DNA of 64,000 nucleotides. It comes from Sinonovacula constricta. Its lineage: Eukaryota; Mollusca; Bivalvia; Cardiida; Solecurtidae. The stretch spans positions 12,753,187 through 12,817,186 of the forward strand of contig CM017573.1 of assembly GCA_007844125.1 (NCBI GenBank), given 5' to 3'. Positions 53,849 through 64,000 of this stretch are shown one piece after another. The translations under genes were made by a program, and so were the position numbers. The notes beneath the pieces were generated by a model. The model searched no databases. It worked only from the letters and a program-made list of their open reading frames with translations, and was not told where the DNA came from. Position 1 is the first letter of the stretch. Every line of letters begins with the position of its first letter.

Positions 53849-54179
53849 GTGAAGCCAATAATTGAATTCTGATATTATTATTTGTATATATAATTGTTAT
53901 GGAAGTGAAACAAACTATACATGTGTAGGACTGGTAGTGCAATTGGTTGAAATCTGATATTATTACTGTGATCTAATTACAAACTTAATAAAGTGTTGGA
54001 TTATTTTGGAACTGAAACAAACCATGCATATGTCGCAAGAACACTTCATTTATTTGGACATGACTCCAGTAAGCCAAGTTAACACAAGATGCAGCATGAG
54101 AATAATAACCTTAATTTGGTTTATTAGGATCTTGTTTGTCTTGTAATAAATGTAGTTGTGGGATTATTCCCCTTTATTA
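53849..54179 (+). other. unassigned intron sequence
   Basis: A short related pair (ctgatattatta near 53871 and 53953, with gaagtgaaacaaactatac / gaactgaaacaaaccatgc) suggests a local old duplication. No exon seen. Confidence 0.45.
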
Positions 54180-54184
54180 TGGAC

Positions 54185-55430
54185 TGCATGTAGTAAGTCT
54201 GGAAACATGTAGTATGAGGGATCAGAAACAGATGTAGTAAGTCTGGAAACATATGTAGTATGAGGGATTGGAAACAGATGTAGTAAGTCTGGAAACATAT
54301 GTAGTATGAGGTATTGGAAAAAGATGTAGTAAGTCTGGAAACAGATGTAGTATGAAGTATTGGAAACAGATGTAGTAAGTCTGGAAACAGATGTAGTAAG
54401 TCTGGAAACAGATGTAGTATGAGGTATTGGAAACAGATGTAGTAAGTCTGGAAACATGTAGTATGAGGGATCGGAAACAGATGTAGTAAGTCTGGAAACA
54501 TGTAGTATGAGGGATCAGAAACAGATGTAGTAAGTCTGGAAACATGTAATATGAGGGATTGGAAACAGATGTAGTAAGTCTGGAAACATGTAGTATAAGG
54601 GATTTGAAACAGATGTAATAAGTCTGGAAACATATGTAGTATAAGGGATTTGAAACAGATGTAGTAAGTCTGGAAACAGATGTAGTATGAGGGATTGTAA
54701 ACAGATGTAGTATGAGGGCTTGGAAACAGATGTAGTATGAGGGATTGGAAACAGATGTAGTATGAGGGATTGGAAACAGATGTAGTAAGTCTGGAAACAG
54801 ATGTAGTATGAGGGATTTGAAACAGATGTAGTAAGTCTGGAAACAGATGTAGTATGAGGGATTGTAAACAGATGTAGTATGAGGGCTTGGAAACAGATGT
54901 AGTATGAGGGATTGGAAACAGATGTAGTATGAGGGATTGGAAACAGATGTAATAAGTCTGGAAACAGATGTAGTATGAGGGATTTGAAACAGATGTAGTA
55001 AGTCTGGAAACAGATGTAGTATGAGGGATTGGAAACAGATGTAGTAAGTCTGGAAACAGATGTAGTATGAGGGATTGTAAACAGATGTAGTATGAGGGCT
55101 TGGAAACAGATGTAGTATGAGGGATTGGAAACAGATGTAGTATGAGGGATTGGAAACAGATGTAGTATGAGGGATTGGAAACAGATGTAGTATGAGGGAT
55201 TGGAAACAGATGTAGTAAGTCTGGAAACAGATGTAGTATGAGGGATTTGAAACAGATGTAGTAAGTCTGGAAACAGATGTAGTATGAGGGATTGGAAACA
55301 GATGTAGTAAGTCTGGAAACAGATGTAGTATGAGGGATTTGAAACAGATGTAGTAAGTCTGGAAACAGATGTAGTATGAGGGATTGGAAACAGATGTAGT
55401 AAGTCTGGAAACAGATGTAGTATGAGGGAA
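54185..55430. repeat. composite 21/25-bp minisatellite
   Basis: Two related units alternate: ggaaacagatgtagtaagtc plus t, and ggaaacagatgtagtatgag plus ggatt. Larger blocks of the alternation recur (for example 54660-54800 and 54840-54980). The minus-strand frames of up to 309 codons are artefacts. Confidence 0.93.
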
Positions 55431-58400
55431 TATTCCCCTTTCATTAAGAGCTAGTTAGTCAGTCTGGAAACAGATGTAGTATGAGGGATTGGAAACAGAT
55501 GTAGTATGAGGGATTGGAAACAGATGTAGTATGAGGGATTGGAAACAGATGAAGTAAGTCTGGAAACAGATGTAGTATGAGGGAATATTCCCCTTTCATT
55601 AAGAGCTAGTTAGTCAGTCTGGAAACAGATGTAGTATGAGGGAATATTCCCCTTTCATTTAGAGATAGTTAGTCCGTCTGGAAACAGATGTAGTATGAGG
55701 GAATATTCCCCTTTCATTTAGAGCTAGTTAGTCAGTCTGGAAACAGATGTAGTATGAGGGAATATTCCCCTTTCATTTAGAGCTAGTTAGTCAGTCTGGA
55801 AACACATGTAGTATGAGGGAATATTCCCCTTTCATTTAGAACTAGTTAGTCAGTCTGGAAACAGATGTAGTATGAGGGAATATTCCCCTTTCATTAAGAG
55901 CTAGTTAGTCAGTCTGGAAACAGATGTAGTATGAGGGAATATTCCCCTTTCATTTAGAGATAGTTAGTCCATCTGGAAACAGATGTAGTATGAGGGAATA
56001 TTCCCCTTTCATTTAGAGCTAGTTAGTCAGTCTGGAAACAGATGTAGTATGAGGGAATATTCCCCTTTCATTTAGAGCTAGTTAGTCAGTCTGGAAACAC
56101 ATGTAGTATGAGGGAATATTCCCCTTTCATTTAGAACTAGTTAGTCAGTCTGGAAACAGATGTAGTATGAGGGAATATTCCCCTTTCATTTAGAGCTAGT
56201 TAGTCAGTATGAAAACATATGTAGTATGTGGGAATATTCCCCTTTCATTTAGAGCTAGTTAGTTAGTATGGAAACAGATGTAATATGAGGGAATATACCC
56301 CTTTCATTTAGAGCTAGTTTAGTCAGTCTGGAAACAGATGTAGTATTTGGGAATATTCCCCTTTCATTTAGAGCTAGTTAGTCAGTATGAAAACATATGT
56401 ACTATGTGGGAATATTCCCCTTTCATTTAGAGCTAGTTAGTTAGTATGGAAACAGGTGTAGTATGAGAGAATATTCCCCTTTCATTTAGACCTAGTTTGG
56501 TCAGTCTGGAAACAGATGTAGTATGAGGGAATATTCCCTTTTCATTTAGAGCTAGTTAGTCAGTCTGGAAACAGGTGTAGTATGAGGGAATATTCCCCTT
56601 CATTTAGAGCTAGTTAGTCAGTCTGGAAACAGGTGTAGTATGAGGGAATATTCCCCTTTCATTTAGAGCTAGTTAGTCAGTCTGGAAACAGATGTAGTAT
56701 GTGGGAATATTCCCCTTTCATTTAGAGCTAGTTAGTCAGTCTGGAAACAGATGTAGTATGTGGGAATATTCCCCTTTCATTTAGAGCTAGTTAGTCAGTA
56801 TGGAAACATATGTAGTATGTGGGAATATTCCCCTTTCATTTAGAGCTAGTTAGTCAGTATGGAAACATATGTAGTATGTGGGAATATTCCCCTTTCATTT
56901 AGAGCTAGTTAGTCCGTCTGGAAACAGATGTAGTATGAGGGAATATTCCCCTTTCATTTAGAGCTAGTTAGTCCGTCTGGAAACAGATGTAGTATGAGGG
57001 AATATTCCCCTTTCATTTAGAGCTAGTTAGTCCGTCTGGAAACAAATGTAGTATGTGGGAATATTCCCCTTTCATTTAGAGCTAGTTAGTCCGTCTGGAA
57101 ACAGATGTAGTATGAGGGAATATTCCCCTTTCATTTAGAGCTAGTTAGGCAGTTTGAAAACAGATGTAGTATGTGGGAATATTCCCCTTTCATTTAGAGC
57201 TAGTTAGTCAGTCTGGAAACACATGTAGTATGAGGGAATATTCCCCTTTCATTTAGAGCTAGTTAGGCAGTTTGAAAACAGATGTAGTATGTGGGAATAT
57301 TCCCCTTTCATTTAGAGCTAGTTAGTCAGTCTGGAAACACATGTAGTATGAGGGAATATTCCCCTTTCATTTAGAGCTAGTTAGTCAGTATGAAAACATA
57401 TGTAGTATGTGGGAATATTCCCCTTTCATTTAGAGCTAGTTAGTTAGTGTGGAAACAGATGTAGTATGAGGGAATATACCCCTTTCATTTAGAGCTAGTT
57501 TAGTCAGTCTTTAAACAGATGTAGTATTTGGGAATATTCCCCTTTCATTTAGAGCTAGTTAGTCAGTATGAAAACATATGTAGTATGTGGGAATATTCCC
57601 CTTTCATTTAGAGATAGTTAGTTAGTATGGAAACAGGTGTAGTATGAGAGAATATTCCCCTTTCATTTAGACCTAGTTTGGTCAGTCTGGAAACAGATGT
57701 AGTATGAGGGAATATTCCCTTTTCATTTAGAGCTAGTTAGTCAGTCTGGAAACAGGTGTAGTATGAGGGAATATTCCCCTTCATTTAGAGCTAGTTAGTC
57801 AGTCTGGAAACAGGTGTAGTATGAGGGAATATTCCCCTTTCATTTAGAGCTAGTTAGTCAGTCTGGAAACAGATGTAGTATGTGTTAATATTCCCCTTTC
57901 ATTTAGAGCTAGTTAGTCAGTCTGGAAACAGATGTAGTATGTGGGAATATTCCCCTTTCATTTAGAGCTAGTTAGTCAGTATGGAAACATATGTAGTATG
58001 TGGGAATATTCCCCTTTCATTTAGAGCTAGTTAGTCAGTATGGAAACATATGTAGTATGTGGGAATATTCCCTTTTCATTTAGAGCTAGTTAGGCAGTCT
58101 GGAATAGATGTAGTATGAGGGTATATTCCCCTTTCATTAAGAGCTAGTTAGTCAGTCTGGGAACAGATGTAGTATGTGGGAATATTCCCCTTTCATTTAG
58201 AGCTAGTTAGTCCGTCTGGAAACAGATGTAGTATGTGGGAATATTCCCCTTTCATTTAGAGCTAGTTAGTCCGTCTGGAAACAGATGTAGTATGAGGGAA
58301 TATTCCCCTTTCATTTAGAGCTAGTTAGTCCGTCTGGAAACAGATGTAGTATGAGGGAATATTCCCCTTTCATTTAGAGCTAGTTAGTCCGTCTGGAAAC

Positions 58401-61400
58401 AGATGTAGTATGTGGGAATATTCCCCTTTCATTTAGAGCTAGTTAGTCCGTCTGGAAACAGATGTAGTATGAGGGAATATTCCCCTTTCATTTAGAGCTA
58501 GTTAGGCAGTTTGAAAACAGATGTAGTATGTGGGAATATTCCCCTTTCATTTAGAGCTAGTTAGGCAGTTTCAAAACAGATGTAGTATGTGGGAATATTC
58601 CCCTTTCATTTAGAGCTAGTTAGTCCGTCTGGAAACAGATGTAGTATGTGGGAATATTCCCCTTTCATTTAGAGCTAGTTAGTCCGTCTGGAAACAGATG
58701 TAGTATATGGGAATATTCCCCTTTCATTTAGAGCTAGTTAGGCAGTCTGGAAACAGATGTAGTATGTGGGAATATTCCCCTTTCATTTAGAGCTAGTTAG
58801 TCAGTCTGGAAACAGATGTAGTATGTGGGAATATTCCCCTTTCATTTAGAGCTAGTTAGTCAGTCTGGAAACAGATGTAGTATGTGGGAATATTCCCCTT
58901 TCATTTAGAGCTAGTTAGTCAGTCTGGAAACAGATGTAGTATGTGGGAATATTCCCCTTTCATTTAGAGCTAGTTAGTCCGTCTGGAAACAGATGTAGTA
59001 TGAGGGAATATTCCCCTTTCATTTAGAGCTAGTTTAGTCAGTCTGTAAACAGATGTAATATGAGGGAATATTCCCCTTTCATTTAGAGCTAGTTAGTCAG
59101 TCTGGAAACAGATGTAGTATGAGGGAATATTCCCCTTTCATTTAGAGCTAGTTTAGTCAGTCTGGAAACAGATGTAATATGAGGGAATATTCCCCTTTCA
59201 TTTAGAGCTAGTTAGTCAGTCTGAAAACAGATGTAGTATGAGGGAATATTCCCCTTTCATTTAGAGCTAGTTAGTCAGTCTGAAAACAGATCTAGTATGA
59301 GGGAATATTCCCCTTTCATTTAGAGCTAGTTTAGTCAGTCTGTAAACAGATGTAATATGAGGGAATATTCCCCTTTCATTTAGAGCTAGTTTAGTCCGTC
59401 TGGAAACAGATGTAGTATGAGGGAATATTCCCCTTTCATTTAGAGCTAGTTAGTCAGTCTGGAAACAGATGTAGTATGAGGGAATATTCCCCTTTCATTT
59501 AGAGCTAGTTAGTCCGTCTGGAAACAGATGTAGTATGAGGGAATATTCCCCTTTCATTAAGAGCTAGTTAGTCCGTCTGGAAACAGATGTAGTATGAGGG
59601 AATATTCCCCTTTCATTTAGAGCTAGTTAGTCCGTCTGGAAACAGATGTAGTATGTGGGAATATTCCCCTTTCATTTAGAGCTGGTTGGTCAGTCTGGAA
59701 ACAGATGTAGTATGTGGGAATATTCCCCTTTCATTTAGAGCTAGTTAGTCCATCTGGAAACAGATGTAGTATGTGGGAATATTCCCCTTTCATTTAGAGC
59801 TAGTTAGTCCGTCTGAAAACAGATGTAGTATGTGGGAATATTCCTCTTTCATTAAGAGCTAGTTAGGCAGTCTGGAAACAGATGTAGTATTTGGGAATAT
59901 TCCCCTTTCATTAAGAGCTAGTTAGGCAGTCTGGAAACAGATGTAGTATTTGGGAATATTCCCCTTTCATTTAGAGCTAGTTAGTCCGTCTGGAAACAGA
60001 TGTAGTATGTGGGAATATTCCCCTTTCATTTAGAGCTAGTTAATCAGTATGGAAACAGATGTAGTATGTGGGAATATTCCCCTTTCATTTAGAGCTAGAT
60101 AGTCAGTGTGGGAACAGATGTAGTATATGGGAATATTCCCCTTTCATTTAGAGCTAGATAGTCCGTCTGGAAACAGATGTAGTATGTGGGAATATTCCCC
60201 TTTCATTTAGAGCTAGTTAGTCCGTCTGGAAACAGATGTAGTATGAGGGAATATTCCCCTTTCATTTAGAGCGAGTTAGTCCGTCTGGAAACAGATGTAG
60301 TATATGGGAATATTCCCCTTTCATTTAGAGCTAGTTAGGCAGTCTGGAAACAGATGTAGTATTTGGGAATATTCCCCTTTCATTTAGAGCTAGTTAGTCC
60401 GTCTGGAAACAGATGTAGTATGTGGGAATATTCCCCTTTCATTTAGAGCTAGTTAGTCAGTATGGAAACAGATGTAGTATGTGGGAATATTCCCCTTTCA
60501 TTTAGAGCTAGATAGTCAGTGTGGGAACAGATGTAGTATGTGGGAATATTCCCCTTTCATTTAGAGCTAGTTAGTCCGTCTGGAAACAGATGTAGTATGT
60601 GGGAATATTCCCCTTTCATTTAGAGCTAGTTAGTCCGTCTGGAAACAGATGTAGTATGAGGGAATATTCCCCTTTCATTTAGAGCTAGTTAGTCCATCTG
60701 GAAACAGATGTAGTATGAGGGAATATTCCCCTTTCATTTAGAGCTAGTTAGTCAGTCTGGAAACAGATGTAGTATGTTGGAATATTCCCCTTTCATTTAG
60801 AGCTAGTTTAGTCAGTCTGGAAACAGATGTAGTATGTGGGAATATTCCCCTTTCATTTAGAGCTAGTTAGTCAGTCTGGAAACAGATGTAGTATGTAGGA
60901 ATATTCCCCTTTCATTTAGAGCTAGTTAGTCAGTCTGGAAACAGATGTAGTATGTGGGAATATTCCCCTTTCATTTAGAGCTAGTTAGTCCGTCTGGAAA
61001 CAGATGTAGTATGTGGGAATATTCCCCTTTCATTTAGAGCTAGTTAGGCAGTCTGGAAACAGATGTAGTATGTGGGAAAATTCCCCTTTCATTTAGAGCT
61101 AGTTAGTCAGTCTGGAAACAGATGTAGTATGTGGGATATTCCCCTTTCATTTAGAGCTAGTTAGTCAGTCTGGAAACAGATGTAGTATGTGGGAATATTC
61201 CCCTTTCATTTAGAGCTAGTTAGTCAGTCTAGTAACAGATGTAATATGAGGGAATATTCCCCTTTCATTTAGAGCTAGTTAGTCAGTCTGAAAACAGATG
61301 TAGTATGAGGGAATATTCCCCTTTCATTTGGAGCTAGTCAGTCAGTCTGAAAACAGATGTAGTATGAGGGAATATTCCCCTTTCATTTAGAGCTAGTTTA

Positions 61401-64000
61401 GTCAGTCTGTAAACAGATGTAATATGAGGGAATATTCCCCTTTCATTTAGAGCTAGTTTAGTCCGTCTGGAAACAGATGTAGTATGAGGGAATATTCCCC
61501 TTTCATTTAGAGCTAGTTAGTCCATCTGGAAACAGATGTAGTATGAGGGAATATTCCCTTTTCATTTAGAGCTAGTTAGTCCGTCTGGAAACAGATGTAG
61601 TATGAGGGAATATTCCCCTTTCATTTAGAGCTAGTTAGTCAGTATGGAAACAGATGTAGTATGAGGGAATATTCCCCTTTCATTTAGATCTAGTTAGTCA
61701 GTCTCGAAACAGATGTAGTATGAGGGAATATTCCCCTTTCATTTAGAGCTAGTTAGTCAGTCTGGAAACAGATGTAGTATGTGGGAATATTCCCCTTTCA
61801 TTTAGTGTTTGTTAGTCAGTCTGGAAACAGATGTAGTATGAGGGAATATTCCCCTTTCATTTAGAGCTAGTTTAGTCAGTCTGGAAACAGATGTAGTATG
61901 TGGGAATATTCCCCTTTCATTTAGAGCTAGTTAGTCCGTCTGGAAACAGATGTAGTATGTGGGAATTTTCCTCTTTCATTTAGAGCTAGTTAGTCAGTCT
62001 GGAAACAGATGTAGTATGAGGGAATATTCCCCTTTCATTTAGAGCTAGTTTAGTCAGTCTGGAAACAGATGTAGTATGAGGGAATATTCCCCTTTCATTT
62101 AGAGCTAGTTAGTCAGTCTGGAAACAGATGTAGTATGTGGTAATATTCCCCTTTCATTTAAAGCTAGTTAGTCCGTCTCGAAACAGATGTAGTATGTGGG
62201 AATATTCCCCTTTCATTAAGAGCTAGTTAGTCAGTATGGAAACATATGTAGTATGTGGGAATATTCCCTTTTCATTTAGAGCTAGTTAGGCAGTCTGGAA
62301 GAGATGTAGTATGAGGGTATATTCCCCTTTCATTAAGAGCTAGTTAGTCAGTATGGAAACAGATGTAGTATGTGGGAATATTCCCCTTTCATTTAGAGCT
62401 AGATAGTCAGTGTGGGAACAGATGTAGTATGTGGGAATATTCCCCTTTCATTTAGAGCTAGTTAGTCCGTCTGGAAACAGATGTAGTATGTGGGAATATT
62501 CCCCTTTCATTTAGAGCTAGTTAGTCCGTCTGGAAACAGATGTAGTATGAGGGAATATTCCCCTTTCATTTAGAGCTAGTTAGTCCATCTGGAAACAGAT
62601 GTAGTATGAGGGAATATTCCCCTTTCATTTAGAGCTAGTTAGTCAGTCTGGAAACAGATGTAGTATGTTGGAATATTCCCCTTTCATTTAGAGCTAGTTT
62701 AGTCAGTCTGGAAACAGATGTAGTATGTGGGAATATTCCCCTTTCATTTAGAGCTAGTTAGTCAGTCTGGAAACAGATGTAGTATGTGGGAATATTCCCC
62801 TTTCATTTAGAGCTAGTTAGTCAGTCTAGTAACAGATGTAATATGAGGGAATATTCCCCTTTCATTTAGACCTAGTTTGGTCAGTCTGGAAACAGATGTA
62901 GTATGAGGGAATATTCCCTTTTCATTTAGAGCTAGTTAGTCAGTCTGGAAACAGATGTAGTATGAGGGAATATTCCCTTTTCATTTAGAGCTAGTTAGTC
63001 AGTCTGGAAACAGGTGTAGTATGAGGGAATATTCCCCTTCATTTAGAGCTAGTTAGTCAGTCTGGAAACAGGTGTAGTATGAGGGAATATTCCCCTTTCA
63101 TTTAGAGCTAGTTAGTCAGTCTGGAAACAGATGTAGTATGTGTTAATATTCCCCTTTCATTTAGAGCTAGTTAGTCAGTCTGGAACAGATGTAGTATGTG
63201 GGAATATTCCCCTTTCATTTAGAGCTAGTTAATCAGTATGGAAACATATGTAGTATGTGGGGAATATTCCCCTTTCATTTAGAGCTAGTTAGTCAGTATG
63301 GGAAACATATGTAGTATGTGGGGAATATTCCCTTTTCATTTAGAGCTAGTTAGGCAGTATGGAATAGATGTAGTATGAGGGTATATTCCCCTTTCATTAA
63401 GAGCTAGGTTAGGTCAGTCTGGGAACAGATGTAGTATGTGGGAATATTCCCCTTTCATTAGAGCTAGTTAGTCCGTCTGGAAACAGATGTAGTATGTGGG
63501 AATAGTCCCCTTCATTTAGAGGCTAGTTAGTGCCGTCTGGAAAAACAGATGTAAGTAATGAAGGGAATATTCCCTTTCATTAGAGCTAGTTAGTCCGTCT
63601 GGAAACAGATGTAGGATGAGGGAATATTCCCCTTTCATTTAGAGCTAGTTAGTCCGTTCTGGAAACAGATGTAGTATGTGGGAATATTCCCCTTTCATTT
63701 AGAGCTAGTTAGTCCGTCTGGAAAAACAGATGTAGTATGAGGGAATATTCCCCTTTCATTTAGAGCTAGTTAGGCAGTTTGAAAACAGATGTAGTATGTG
63801 GGAATATTCCCCTTTCATTTAGGAGCTAGTTAGGCCGTTCAAAACAGATGTATTATGTGGGAATTTCCCCTTCATTTAGAGCTAGTTAGTCCGTCTGGAA
63901 ACAGATGTAGTATATGGGAATTTATCCCCTTTCATTTAGAGCTGTTAGTAGCCGTCTGGAAAAAGTGTAGAATGGGAATATTCCCCTTTCATTTAGAGCT
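55424..64000. repeat. 59-bp satellite-like array, about 145 copies, running off the window
   Basis: The unit is the 25-bp element of the preceding array plus new sequence: tctggaaacagatgtagtat, gagggaatattcccctttca, tttagagctagttagtcag. Every good copy has the perfect 12-bp palindrome gggaatattccc. Variant blocks recur at long distance: the rare cctagtttggtcag lies at 56491, 57672 and 62871 (spacing 1181 bp, then 5199 bp). The last several hundred bases show many single-base insertions and losses. Confidence 0.95.

Noticed and set aside
50102..51131. Minus-strand CHQRSHAF-type ORFs resembling zinc-finger linkers
   Set aside because: The repeated C and H residues come from the 32-bp unit. No C2H2 spacing is present and three frames overlap.
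51669..53633. Overlapping plus-strand ORFs of 200-416 codons
   Set aside because: They follow a 29-bp repeat with no stop in its unit, several frames are open at once, and indel units shift one frame into another.
54124..55444. Minus-strand ORFs up to 309 codons
   Set aside because: They are translations of the 21/25-bp composite repeat with no domain.
12976..64000. Common origin of the two 59-bp arrays (12976-16275 and 55424-64000)
   Set aside because: The units have the same length but no sequence similarity, so the equal period appears to be coincidence.

Overview
The window looks like part of a metazoan chromosome, most likely from a mollusc and probably a bivalve. It is AT-rich. The coding information is in short exons with clean GT-AG borders, separated by long introns packed with tRNA-headed SINEs, small inverted-repeat DNA elements, dispersed repeats of a kind I associate with bivalve genomes, and very large minisatellite arrays. 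No bacterial-style gene organisation is present. The species cannot be named from the sequence.

One host gene fills the window on the + strand. Seventeen exons from 2895 to 53848 can be chained by splice signals, reading phase and protein homology; the 3' end lies beyond the window. The model encodes about 700 residues. In order these are a short N-terminal helical segment, a MACROD-type macrodomain (about residues 105-285, spread over seven exons, two of them only 21 and 25 nt), and a ROC GTPase domain with P-loop, STEGIEV switch, DFAGQ and THAD motifs (exons at 28632, 37155 and 47805). An acidic variable insert sits inside the ROC domain, and the beginning of a COR region follows (exons near 49150 and at 53730). 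This is a macrodomain-ROC-COR (ROCO-type) fusion, and its ADP-ribose pocket lacks several normally conserved residues. I regard it as the main biological find.

Region by region: 1-2894 holds a fold-back element and unassigned DNA; 2895-6763 the N-terminal exons; 6764-26499 the macrodomain exons, with 73-bp, 59-bp and 63-bp arrays, a hAT-like MITE with an 8-bp target duplication and a second element with a 9-bp duplication; 26500-37335 the P-loop and DFAGQ exons with SINEs and a mariner-like element; 37336-47804 one giant intron holding a 23-bp GC-rich array and a 43-bp array of about 100 copies, the latter interrupted by a 4.3-kb non-LTR retrotransposon (endonuclease, reverse transcriptase, RNase H) with an exact 12-bp target duplication; 47805-53848 the THAD and COR exons with 22-, 31-, 60-, 32- and 29-bp arrays; and 54180-64000 a 59-bp higher-order array that runs off the window.

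By my boundaries about 30 kb, nearly half of the window, is tandem repeat, almost all of it intronic. The most unusual array (7500-11979) is built from the 3' splice site and first codons of the macrodomain exon that follows it, so the intron carries dozens of decoy acceptor sites. Most long ORFs in the window are artefacts of repeat units whose length is a multiple of three.
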